Assembly (NCBI GenBank): GCA_964414785.1
Contig: CAYPXZ010000003.1
Span: forward strand, 104,376-168,375
From: Palsa-1447 sp964414785
GTDB lineage: Bacteria; Verrucomicrobiota; Verrucomicrobiia; Opitutales; Opitutaceae
Direction of reading: 5' to 3'
Length of the DNA stretch: 64,000 nt
The notes below the pieces were generated by a model. The model saw only the letters and a list, made by a program, of their open reading frames with translations. It ran no database searches and had not been told where the DNA came from. Shown in pieces: positions 24,973 to 32,506 of the stretch. Within the stretch, counting starts at the first letter, position 1; every line of letters starts with the position of its first letter. The translations under genes and the position numbers were made by a program.

Positions 24973-26921
24973 ATGTGGGCCCCGGATCCGTCCTGCTCGG
25001 ACGGGCGCGCGAGGCCGAGCGCCATCTGGGTCAGCTTCTCGATCGAGTCGCTGACGCTCAGGCGGTCGGTCCTGAGCTCGAGGTCGGGCGCGAGGGGGGC
25101 CTCGTACGGCGAGTCGATGCCCGTGAACTGCTGGATCTGCCCCGCGCGCGCCTTCTTGTAGAGCTGCTTGGGGTCGCGCCGCTCGCACTCGGCGAGCGGG
25201 GCGTTGATGTAGATCTCCGCGAACGGGATCCCCCGCTCCTTGGCGCGCTCGGCCGCCATGGCGCGGTCGGCCCGGAAGGGCGAGATGAGGGCGGCGATCA
25301 CGACGACGCCGGCGTCGGCGAGGTGAATGGCGAGCTCGGTGGCGCGTCGCAGGTTCTCACTGCGGTCGTCCGGGGTGAACCCGAGGTTCCTGCTCAGGCC
25401 GGTCCTTAGGACGTCGCCGTCAAGGATCGTCGAAAGGATGCCCGAGTTGAGGAGGCGCTGCTCGAGGGCCTGGGCGAGCGTCGACTTGCCGGAGCCGGAA
25501 AGCCCCGTCATCCAGACGATGCATCCGCGGTGGCCGAGGATCGCCGAGCGGCTCACGGGGCTTATGCCCCGGTTCTCCGGCGGCTCGTCCACGACGGAGT
25601 CGATCACGCCGCCGCCGCCGATCCGCCGACCCCTCATCAGGACGAAGCGGCCGAGCGCGGGGACCTTGCCGCCGACGTCGAAGGCGATGGGCTTTCGCAC
25701 CCTCAGGCGGATCTCCGCCACCTCGTGCACCTTGACCTCGCCGGTCGTGCCGGTGCCCGTCTCGAGCGTGATGGCGTCGAGCGTGCGCTGGATCCCGAGG
25801 ACCCGGGCCTCGGCCTGCTGGGTGCCGAGCTTGATCGGGATCAACTCCCCCGAGCGCAGCGGAGTGCTATGGATCCAGAACACGCGGGCCGTGAAGGTGC
25901 GGGCCTCGTAGGGCTTGTCCCCGACCGGCGCGCCGATCTGGCCGCGCTCGACGAAGAGCTCGTCCTCGAGGGTCAGGGCGACCTCGCTCCCGGAGCCGAC
26001 AGGCCCGCGCGGCGGCGGAGTCGACTGCGGCCAGGTCTCGATGGTCTTGACCCGGCTTCGCTTGCCACCGGGGACGAACTCGATCTCGTCCCCGACGGAG
26101 ACGCTGCCCGACTCGACGAGGCCGGCGACGATCCGCCGCGCGTCGAAGCGGTAGACATCCTGCACGGAAAGCCGGAGGGGGCCGCCCGAGGCGGGCGGGT
26201 TGCCCCGGAACCTCTCCAGGGCCTCGACGAGCGTAGGCCCGCGGTACCACGGCATCTTCTCGCTGTGCCGAAGGAGGCCCTCGCCGTGCTTTGCCGAGAT
26301 CGGCACGAAGTGAGCGGGCTCGACCCCGAGCTTCGTGAGGAATTCTCCGAGCTCCGAGCGGATGGCCTCGAAGACCTCCGGCCTGTACTGGACCAGGTCC
26401 ATCTTATTGACGGCGACAACGATCTGCCGCAGCCCGAGGAGGGAGAGCAGGAAGCAGTGGCGGCGGGTCTGCTCGCGCAGGCCCTCGAGCGCGTCCACGA
26501 GGAGGACCGCCGCGTCGGCGTTCGCCGCGCCGGTGATCATGTTCTTCAGGAACTCCTTGTGCCCGGGGGCGTCGATTATCGTGAACGAGCGGCGCTCCGT
26601 GCGGAAGGGCACGCGCGTCGTGTCCATCGTGATATTCTGCGCCTGTTCCTCTAGGAGCGCGTCCAGGAGGAAGGCGTATTCGAACTCCATGCCCTCCGCC
26701 TTGCAGGCCGCCTCGATCCGCTCCGCCTTGCCGTCGGGGACCGAATGGGTGTCGAAGAGCAGCCGGCCGATGAGGGTCGACTTTCCGTGGTCGACATGGC
26801 CCACGACGACCAGCTGGAGGTGGTCAGAAACGGCTGGCGGCGCGGCCGGCGCGGGGGCAGGGAGGCTCTTTGGAATGGCGGGCAGGGTGGTCTCCGAAAG
26901 GATGCTCATAGGGGAAGTCAC
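24969..26921 (-). CDS. cysNC: Bifunctional sulfate adenylyltransferase large subunit / APS kinase
   Basis: CysN, a GTPase, partners CysD to make APS from sulfate and ATP; the fused CysC domain phosphorylates APS to PAPS. The 650-residue protein has GTPase motifs GHVDHGKSTL (41-50), DAPGHKEF and NKMDL, EF-Tu-like barrels to about 450, then an APS kinase domain with P-loop GLSGSGKSTLAQAL (about 470) and FVPDDRSENLRR-type region. GTG start at 26921 overlaps the cysD stop (GTGA). An ATG four codons in (26909) is the alternative. Confidence 0.96.
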   Translation of the reverse strand: MTSPMSILSETTLPAIPKSLPAPAPAAPPAVSDHLQLVVVGHVDHGKSTLIGRLLFDTHSVPDGKAERIEAACKAEGMEFEYAFLLDALLEEQAQNITMDTTRVPFRTERRSFTIIDAPGHKEFLKNMITGAANADAAVLLVDALEGLREQTRRHCFLLSLLGLRQIVVAVNKMDLVQYRPEVFEAIRSELGEFLTKLGVEPAHFVPISAKHGEGLLRHSEKMPWYRGPTLVEALERFRGNPPASGGPLRLSVQDVYRFDARRIVAGLVESGSVSVGDEIEFVPGGKRSRVKTIETWPQSTPPPRGPVGSGSEVALTLEDELFVERGQIGAPVGDKPYEARTFTARVFWIHSTPLRSGELIPIKLGTQQAEARVLGIQRTLDAITLETGTGTTGEVKVHEVAEIRLRVRKPIAFDVGGKVPALGRFVLMRGRRIGGGGVIDSVVDEPPENRGISPVSRSAILGHRGCIVWMTGLSGSGKSTLAQALEQRLLNSGILSTILDGDVLRTGLSRNLGFTPDDRSENLRRATELAIHLADAGVVVIAALISPFRADRAMAAERAKERGIPFAEIYINAPLAECERRDPKQLYKKARAGQIQQFTGIDSPYEAPLAPDLELRTDRLSVSDSIEKLTQMALGLARPSEQDGSGAHI

Positions 26922-27721
26922 ATGAAACCCTTGGCGCGAAGCTTCTGCATCGCGTTGCGTTCGTGGTGGTCCTGGGCGCGGCCGGCCCGCTCGGACACCT
27001 TGGTCACCTTGAGCTCCTCGATGATGTCATCAATCGTCTTCGCGTCGCTCTTCACGGGCTTGGAGATCGGCATGCAGCCGAGCGAGCGGTAGCGCTGCCC
27101 GTTGCGCGAGAAGTACATCCCCGGGAGCGGCACCTTCTCGCGGTCGAGGTAGCGCCAGATGTCGATCTCCGTCCAGTCGAGGAGCGGCTGCACGCGGACG
27201 TGCTCGCCGGGTCCCGACTCGGTGGTGAAATGGTTCCAGAACTCCGGCGGCTGGTCCTTGTAGTCCCACTCGAACTCGGCGTTGCGCGGCGAGAAGTAGC
27301 GCTCCTTTGCGCGCGTCGAGTCCTCGTCGCGGCGGATCCCCGTGATCAGCGCGTCGTAGCCGTTTGCGGCGAGGCACTGCTGGAGGGCCACCGTCTTAAG
27401 CTCATGCGTCACGGTCACGGGGTCGGTCGTCTCATAGCCTATGCCGCGCGCCCGCGCCTCCTTGTTGATCCACACGGTCAACTCGAACCCGTAGTGCTTC
27501 TGGGCCCAAGCGCGGAACTCGAGCATCTCCGGGAACTCGTACGTCGTGTCGATATGGACGACGGGAAAGGGCATGTGCCCGCAGAACGCCTTCTTGGCCA
27601 GCCAGAGCAGGACGTTCGAATCCTTGCCCATGGACCAGAGCATCGCGGGCTTCTCAAACCCGTGGAAGGCCTCCCTCATGAGGTAGATGCTTTGCGACTC
27701 GAGTTCGTCTAGGTGCGTCAT
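26918..27721 (-). CDS. cysD: Sulfate adenylyltransferase small subunit
   Basis: CysD is the catalytic ATP pyrophosphatase-type subunit that forms APS with CysN. The 267-residue protein carries the PP-loop SMGKDSNVLLWLAKKA (about 30-45), HIDTTYEFPEM, ITGIRRDEDSTRAKERYFS and the CMPISKPVKSDAKTIDDII region. It is about 35 residues shorter than E. coli CysD, mainly through a shorter N-terminus, a common variant. It follows cysH by 13 bases and overlaps cysNC by four. Confidence 0.96.
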   Translation of the reverse strand: MTHLDELESQSIYLMREAFHGFEKPAMLWSMGKDSNVLLWLAKKAFCGHMPFPVVHIDTTYEFPEMLEFRAWAQKHYGFELTVWINKEARARGIGYETTDPVTVTHELKTVALQQCLAANGYDALITGIRRDEDSTRAKERYFSPRNAEFEWDYKDQPPEFWNHFTTESGPGEHVRVQPLLDWTEIDIWRYLDREKVPLPGMYFSRNGQRYRSLGCMPISKPVKSDAKTIDDIIEELKVTKVSERAGRAQDHHERNAMQKLRAKGFM

Positions 27722-27734
27722 GTCAAATGGGTCT

Positions 27735-28457
27735 TTAGATGTTGGCGCCGGTGTCGTGGATCCCGCACTCGCGCTTGATGCCGAAGAACCGGGTATCCTC
27801 GGGGGTCATGTCGCCGGTCAGGGGCCGGGTCGTGTGCACGTCCCCGATCGAGACGTAGCCCTTCTCCCACAGCGGGTGGTAGGGCAGGTCGTTGTCCGTG
27901 AGGTACCGGTACACGTCGCGGTCGGTCCACTCCACAATGGGAAGGATCTTCGCCCGGCCGTCCTGGACGCTGACGACAGGAAGGTTCTCGCGGGTGGAAG
28001 CCTGCACCCTCCTTAGGCCCGCCAGCCACGCGCGGGCACCCAACTCGGCCAGCGCCCGCTGCATGGGCTCGACCTTCACGATCTGGTTGTAGGTCGCTAG
28101 GCCCTCGGCCCCCTTCTCCCAGAGCTTGCCGTGGCGCGCCTCGATCCACGCGGGGGACTCCGCGGCGCGGTACACCTTGAGGTTGAGCCCAAGCCTCTTG
28201 GTGAGCTGGTCGGCAAAGAGGTAGGTCTCGGGGAACAGGTATCCGGTGTCGACAAACACGACAGGGATGTCGGGTGCCACCCTCGTCGCAAGGTGGAGCA
28301 TCACGGCCGCCTGGGCCCCGAAGCTCGTGCTCAGGACGAGCGAGCCCCCAAACTGCCCCAGTGCCCACGAGATGCGCTCGGAGGGTGACGCACCGGATAG
28401 CCTCCGGTCCGCCGCGGTTGCATCAACCGCGGCAAAAGAAGTGTCCGCAGTCGTCAT
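27735..28457 (-). CDS. cysH: Phosphoadenosine phosphosulfate reductase
   Basis: CysH reduces PAPS to sulfite with thioredoxin. The 240-residue protein has the PP-loop-like STSFGAQAAVMLHLA, VDTGYLFPETY, and the catalytic C-terminal KRECGIHDTG. The paired cysteines that bind an iron-sulfur cluster in APS reductases are missing, so the substrate is predicted to be PAPS. That agrees with the APS kinase domain fused to CysN two genes downstream. It is the first gene of the operon, preceded by a hairpin-forming leader (28472-28512). Confidence 0.95.
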   Translation of the reverse strand: MTTADTSFAAVDATAADRRLSGASPSERISWALGQFGGSLVLSTSFGAQAAVMLHLATRVAPDIPVVFVDTGYLFPETYLFADQLTKRLGLNLKVYRAAESPAWIEARHGKLWEKGAEGLATYNQIVKVEPMQRALAELGARAWLAGLRRVQASTRENLPVVSVQDGRAKILPIVEWTDRDVYRYLTDNDLPYHPLWEKGYVSIGDVHTTRPLTGDMTPEDTRFFGIKRECGIHDTGANI

Positions 28458-28471
28458 CGCCTAATTGCGGC

Positions 28472-28512
28472 AGCAACAGGCGCATGCGAAGGACGCATGG
28501 GTCGCCGTTGCT
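28472..28512 (-). promoter_or_regulatory. Hairpin in the cysH leader
   Basis: On the mRNA strand AGCAAC, GGCG and CATGCG pair with CGCATG, CGCC and GTTGCT, giving about 16 base pairs with two small bulges and the loop TCCTT. It ends about 15 bases before the cysH ATG in a leader that lacks an obvious Shine-Dalgarno. It may control entry into the whole sulfate operon. It does not match the SAM riboswitch classes I know. Confidence 0.35.
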
Positions 28513-28640
28513 TTTGCGGAAGCTTGTTTCATCAAGGTCGAGGGGTTAATCTGCGTTATCAGGCCCTATTTTACAAGTCCGGCCCCGGCGATTCGTGTCA
28601 TAGGAGAGGGGTTGCCTCCGCGGGGACGACTGCGCCTGCC

Positions 28641-28654
28641 GGGTTGCGCAACCC
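28641..28654. promoter_or_regulatory. Perfect 14-bp palindrome GGGTTGCGCAACCC
   Basis: The palindrome lies in the 270-base divergent gap between cysH (start 28457) and the DUF1697 gene (start 28728). A perfect dyad of this kind between divergent promoters could bind a dimeric repressor or activator. Nothing else in this gap is recognisable apart from the cysH leader hairpin. Confidence 0.4.
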
Positions 28655-28727
28655 CATGCGCCTCATGCTTTCCCGAAGGACGGCGCGCGGCGCTGGGAAT
28701 CGGCTTCGGATCCCTCGAGGCGCCCTG

Positions 28728-29276
28728 ATGACCCTGCTCATTTCCATGATCCGGGGGATCAATGTCGGCGGGGCGCGTCCCCTGCGGATGGCGGATCTTA
28801 GGGCCCTCTATGAGGCCCTGGGCTTCAGCGCAGTGAGGACCTACCTGCAGAGCGGCAACGTCGTGTGTGAGGCTAAGGGCGGCGACGCCGCGGCGCACGC
28901 GGCGGCGGTCGAGCGGGCGATCCTCGGCCGGTTCGGCCACGAGGTGTCGGTCGCCGCCCTGACCTCGAAGGGCCTGGCGGCGGTCGTTGCATCGAACCCG
29001 CTTCTCGGAAAAAGGTCGGTCGACCCCCAATTCCTCCACGCGACCTTCCTCATCGGCGCCCGCGGCGCCTCGCTGCGCGGTCTGGAGCTCCCGCTCGGCC
29101 CAAGGGAGGACGCGGTGCTCGCGGGTGACGTCGTCTACCTCTATTGCCCCAATGGGTACGGCGTAACGAAGATCAACAACGGGTTGTTTGAGAGGATATT
29201 CTCCTGCGGCGCGACCACCCGCAACTGGCGGACGGTGGTCGCCCTGGACGGGATGGCGCGGGGGGAGCCCGCCTAG
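28728..29276 (+). CDS. DUF1697 family protein
   Basis: A 182-residue cytoplasmic protein of DUF1697. The family hallmarks are visible at both ends: LISMIRGINVGGARPLRMADLRALYEALGF and TYLQSGNVV near the start, and ATTRNWRTV near the end. No biochemical role is established for the family. Start ATG 28728 follows the 270-bp gap; the open frame upstream is not conserved in character. The next gene begins three bases after its stop, so the two are probably one transcript. Confidence 0.88.
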   Translation: MTLLISMIRGINVGGARPLRMADLRALYEALGFSAVRTYLQSGNVVCEAKGGDAAAHAAAVERAILGRFGHEVSVAALTSKGLAAVVASNPLLGKRSVDPQFLHATFLIGARGASLRGLELPLGPREDAVLAGDVVYLYCPNGYGVTKINNGLFERIFSCGATTRNWRTVVALDGMARGEPA

Positions 29277-29279
29277 CCC

Positions 29280-29678
29280 ATGAACCAGTCGATCGGCGCC
29301 GTCTCCCTCCTCGTCCGCGACTACGACGAGGCGATCAGCTTCTACACGGGCAAGCTCCGGTTCCGGCTCGTGGAGGACACCCCCCTTGGGGACGGCAAGA
29401 GGTGGGTCCTTCTCGCCCCGCCCGGGTCCAGGGAGGCGCGTCTCCTCCTCGCCAGGGCAAGGACGCCCGCCGAGATCGCGGCCGTCGGCCGCCAGGCGGG
29501 GGGGCGCGTGTTTCTGTTCCTGCACACTGACGACTTCGACAGGGACCACCGCGAGATGGTGGAGCGGGGGGTCAAGTTCGCCGAGGCCCCGCGCCAGGAG
29601 GCGTACGGCACCGTGGCCGTCTTCGAGGACCTCTATGGCAACACGTGGGACCTCATCATGCCGAGGCCCAGGGGCTAG
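29280..29678 (+). CDS. VOC-superfamily (glyoxalase/dioxygenase-like) protein
   Basis: A 132-residue protein with two beta-alpha-beta-beta-beta units: SIGAVSLLVRDYDEAISFYTGKLRFRLVED at the start and YGTVAVFEDLYGNTWDLIMP at the end. The C-terminal FEDLYGNTWDLI is the usual VOC metal-ligand strand, though with Asp-rather than Glu-containing ending. Relatives include antibiotic-binding proteins, glyoxalases and epimerases; the substrate cannot be inferred. It sits three bases after the DUF1697 gene and 23 bases before the hydrolase gene. Confidence 0.85.
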   Translation: MNQSIGAVSLLVRDYDEAISFYTGKLRFRLVEDTPLGDGKRWVLLAPPGSREARLLLARARTPAEIAAVGRQAGGRVFLFLHTDDFDRDHREMVERGVKFAEAPRQEAYGTVAVFEDLYGNTWDLIMPRPRG

Positions 29679-29701
29679 GCCGACCCCGGGGCCGTTTCGC
29701 G

Positions 29702-30313
29702 ATGCAGGTCGTCATGGTTCACGGATTCGGGGACACGGGGCGCCTGTTCCGAAGGATGAGCCTGGCGCTCGAGGGCCGCGGGCACCGCTGCCTCGCCCCG
29801 ACTCTCCACCCGAGGGACGGCCGCCTGGGCATACCTGACCTCTCGCAGAAGGTGGCGGACTACGTCTGCGAGAACGTCGATCCCGGGGTCCCGCTGGCTC
29901 TCGTCGGGTTCAGCATGGGCTCGCTGGTCGTGCTCCACTATCTGCAGGCGCTCGGTGGGGCCTCCCGGGCGAGGGCCTTCTTCTCCATATCGGGGCCGCA
30001 CCGCGGGACGCCCACCGCCTTTTTCTATCCCGGGGTGGGGACCCGCCAGATGCGCCCCGGCAGCGCCTTCCTCAAGGGGCTCGATCAGGCGATGCCGGCG
30101 CTTAGCGGAGTCGCCCTCCACACCTACAGGACGCCGTATGACCTCCTGGTCGTCCCGTCCACGAGCTCGCGGCTGGCCGGCGCCCTTGAGCATGTCATCG
30201 CATGCCCCTTCCACTCGATGATGCCGGGCAACGAGGCGGTCGTGGCCCACGTTGCCGGCGAGCTTGCGCGGCTTGATCAGGCAGGTCTCCAGATGGCGGG
30301 AACGGGCGATTGA
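29702..30313 (+). CDS. Alpha/beta hydrolase (lipase-like)
   Basis: A 203-residue alpha/beta-hydrolase-fold protein. MQVVMVHGFGDTGRLFRRM holds the oxyanion-hole HGF, and LVGFSMGSLVVLHYL holds the nucleophile Ser in GFSMG. PFHSMMPGNEAV near 180 probably supplies the catalytic His. No signal peptide is present, so it acts in the cytoplasm. It is shorter than typical esterases and has little lid. Substrate unknown. Part of a run of small accessory enzymes on the plus strand (28728-31229). Confidence 0.85.
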   Translation: MQVVMVHGFGDTGRLFRRMSLALEGRGHRCLAPTLHPRDGRLGIPDLSQKVADYVCENVDPGVPLALVGFSMGSLVVLHYLQALGGASRARAFFSISGPHRGTPTAFFYPGVGTRQMRPGSAFLKGLDQAMPALSGVALHTYRTPYDLLVVPSTSSRLAGALEHVIACPFHSMMPGNEAVVAHVAGELARLDQAGLQMAGTGD

Positions 30314-30355
30314 CGCTCGTGCGTGCCGATGCGCCCCGATATCAGATCCCCAACG

Positions 30356-30811
30356 ATGAAGCCGGCCGACGAGACCCTGGGATTCGTGATCCGCCCCTTT
30401 CACCCGGCGGACGAGGAGGCGGTGATCGAGCTTTGGGGCCAGTGCGGGCTCATCCGGCCGACCAACGACCCTCGCAAGGACATCGCCAGGAAGGGCAAGG
30501 TCGGCGCCGGGATGTTCCTGGTCGGCCTCCTCGGCGGACGTGTGATCGGCACGGTCATGGCGGGCTACGAGGGCCACCGCGGATGGATCAACTACCTGGC
30601 CGTCGGTCCCGGGCACAGGAGGGGCGGATTTGGCAGGCGGCTCATGGAGGAGGCGGAGCGGCTCCTCAGGGCCGTGGGATGCCCAAAGATCAACCTGCAG
30701 GTGCGCACCTCGAACACCGAGGTCCTGGCGTTCTACAGAAGGCTGGGATTCGTGCAGGATGACGCGGTGAGCCTCGGGAAACGCCTGGAGCATGACCAGT
30801 CCGCCCCATAG
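30356..30811 (+). CDS. GNAT acetyltransferase, YpeA-like
   Basis: A 151-residue N-acetyltransferase. It opens FVIRPFHPADEEAVIELWGQCGLIRPTNDP, shows the acetyl-CoA loop VGPGHRRGGFGRRLM, and ends with GCPKINLQVRTSNTEVLAFYRRLGF and SLGKRL, all close to the E. coli YpeA pattern. The acceptor is not known. ATG 30356 was chosen over one 11 codons upstream because conserved residues begin after it. The last 20 bases overlap the next gene. Confidence 0.9.
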   Translation: MKPADETLGFVIRPFHPADEEAVIELWGQCGLIRPTNDPRKDIARKGKVGAGMFLVGLLGGRVIGTVMAGYEGHRGWINYLAVGPGHRRGGFGRRLMEEAERLLRAVGCPKINLQVRTSNTEVLAFYRRLGFVQDDAVSLGKRLEHDQSAP

Positions 30812-31229
30812 GAAACAGGCCCCCGGCCCCTCCGGGGACAAGCCCGTCCCGGCGAAACCCGGGAGGCCCAGGCTTCGCGTGCTCTTCGTATGCGCGCTCA
30901 ACCAGTGGCGCAGCCCCACCGCGGAGGTGCTCTACCGCGGGGATCCGCGCCTCGAGGTCAGGTCCGCGGGAATCAGGAGCGGTGCGAAGCGCCGGCTCGG
31001 CCTCGGGGACCTGAAGTGGGCGGACGCGGTCTTTGTTATGGATACCGACCAGAAGCACTGGATCCGGGAGCAGTTCAAGGGCGTCGCGCTGCCGCGTATC
31101 CTCGTATTGGATATACCAGGAAGCCTCCACTACATGGATCCCATGCTCCAGGAGCTGCTCCGCCAGGCGATAGACCCGGAGATCGGGGCCCTCCTCGGCC
31201 CCGAGGCCCCGGCCGAAGGGAAAGATTGA
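30792..31229 (+). CDS. Low-molecular-weight protein tyrosine phosphatase-like protein
   Basis: A 145-residue protein with the phosphatase signature CALNQWRSPTAE (Cys-X5-Arg, near residue 34) after a basic, proline-rich leader of about 25 residues, then VRSAGIRSGAKRRL and LDIPGSLHYMDPML. This small subfamily is widespread but uncharacterised and is shorter than true LMW-PTPs, lacking the usual C-terminal DP acid loop in its normal place; the DIPGSLHYMDP segment may substitute. Overlap with the GNAT gene suggests coupled translation. Confidence 0.85.
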   Translation: MTSPPHRKQAPGPSGDKPVPAKPGRPRLRVLFVCALNQWRSPTAEVLYRGDPRLEVRSAGIRSGAKRRLGLGDLKWADAVFVMDTDQKHWIREQFKGVALPRILVLDIPGSLHYMDPMLQELLRQAIDPEIGALLGPEAPAEGKD

Positions 31230-31301
31230 AACGAACGGCCCCATGGTGCGTCCTGCACCTCTGCCGGGCGGTTACTCCCGATCCCGGCGTTCCCCCTCCC
31301 C

Positions 31302-32438
31302 ATGAAGAACTCTTCCCTTGAATTGCGCCACTCGCGACGCACCTTTGTCCGCAACATGACCCTGGGTGCGGCATTCATTGGCAGCGGCGCGGCGGGGGGC
31401 CTGGCCGCCGAGCTCGCCGAGGCGACCAAGGGCGGCGAGCGCAAGCTTGGTGTCGCGCTGATGGGCCTCGGCCTCTACTCCAGGGGGGAGCTGGCGCCCG
31501 CCTTCAAGCACTCGAAGCTCTGCCGGTTCGCGGGCGTCATCACGGGCTCGCGGGCGAAGGGCGTGAAGTGGAGCCACCAGCACGGGTTCCCCGAGAGGAA
31601 CATCTGGAGCTACGACTCGTTGCACGAGATAGCTGGGAACCCCGACATCGACATCGTCTACGTCGTGACGCCGAACGGGCTCCACGCCGAGCATACGGTC
31701 GCTGCGGCCCGCGCGGGCAAGCACGTGATCTGCGAGAAGCCGATGGCGAACACGGTTGCCGAGTGCGACGAGATGATGGCGACGTGCGCCAAGGCGAACG
31801 TGAAGCTCTCGATCGGATACAGGCTCCAGTTCGACCCGCACCACATCGAGCTCGACCGGCTGGCCCGCGAGAAGGACTTCGGGGCGCTCACGAGGCTCTC
31901 TGGCGAGCACAGCTGGAACTTCACGCAGCGGGCATGGCGCATCGAGAGGAAGCTTTCCGGCGGCGGCCCCCTGATGGATGTAGGTATTTACGTGATACAG
32001 GCGGCCTGCAGAGCCGCAATGGCCCAGCCGCTCGCCATCGTCGCGCGCGAGCTTCCGAAGACGAGGCCCGAGCTCTTCAACGAGGTGGAGGAGACGATCG
32101 AGTGGACGATGGAATTCCCGGGAGGGGTGACGTGCCAGGCCTCCTCGAGCTATTCGCGCGACAACAATATCTTCAGGGCGGAGGGGGCCAAGGGATGGAT
32201 CGAGCTCGCCCCGGCGTACGGTTACCGCGGGATCGAAGTCAGGACCTCGCGGGGCCCGCTCGACATACCGGCAGTCCCCCAGCAATCGCTCCAGATGGAC
32301 GATTTTGCGTCCTGCATCCTGACCGGCCGGGAAACGCCAGTGTCTGGCTCTATGGGCCGGGACCACATGGCCGTCATCGAGGCCATCTATAAGTCCGCAT
32401 CGCAGGGGGGTAAGCGGGTCCTAATCTCCGGGGCTTGA
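31302..32438 (+). CDS. Tat-exported Gfo/Idh/MocA family oxidoreductase
   Basis: A 378-residue NAD(P)-binding oxidoreductase. The N-terminus HSRRTFVRNMTLGAAFIGSGAA is a twin-arginine signal (SRRxF) with a hydrophobic core, so the folded enzyme is exported with its cofactor. VALMGLGLYSRGELAPA is the Rossmann loop, CEKPMANTVAECDEMM the conserved EKP motif, and GGGPLMDVGIYVIQAACRA the catalytic helix with Asp. Members act on sugars or sugar acids, some as glucose-fructose oxidoreductase-like nicotinoproteins, which fits a periplasmic location. It depends on TatC (gene at 13170). Confidence 0.9.
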   Translation: MKNSSLELRHSRRTFVRNMTLGAAFIGSGAAGGLAAELAEATKGGERKLGVALMGLGLYSRGELAPAFKHSKLCRFAGVITGSRAKGVKWSHQHGFPERNIWSYDSLHEIAGNPDIDIVYVVTPNGLHAEHTVAAARAGKHVICEKPMANTVAECDEMMATCAKANVKLSIGYRLQFDPHHIELDRLAREKDFGALTRLSGEHSWNFTQRAWRIERKLSGGGPLMDVGIYVIQAACRAAMAQPLAIVARELPKTRPELFNEVEETIEWTMEFPGGVTCQASSSYSRDNNIFRAEGAKGWIELAPAYGYRGIEVRTSRGPLDIPAVPQQSLQMDDFASCILTGRETPVSGSMGRDHMAVIEAIYKSASQGGKRVLISGA

Positions 32439-32506
32439 GGAAATGTCCCTAAGCGGCGGGTCTGGCAGGGGTTGTAACACAAATACCCCCATTCTTTGAT
32501 GGACAA

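Noticed and set aside
28471..28512. SAM riboswitch before cysH
   Set aside because: The conserved cores of the SAM-I and SAM-II classes are not present; only a simple bulged hairpin is seen.
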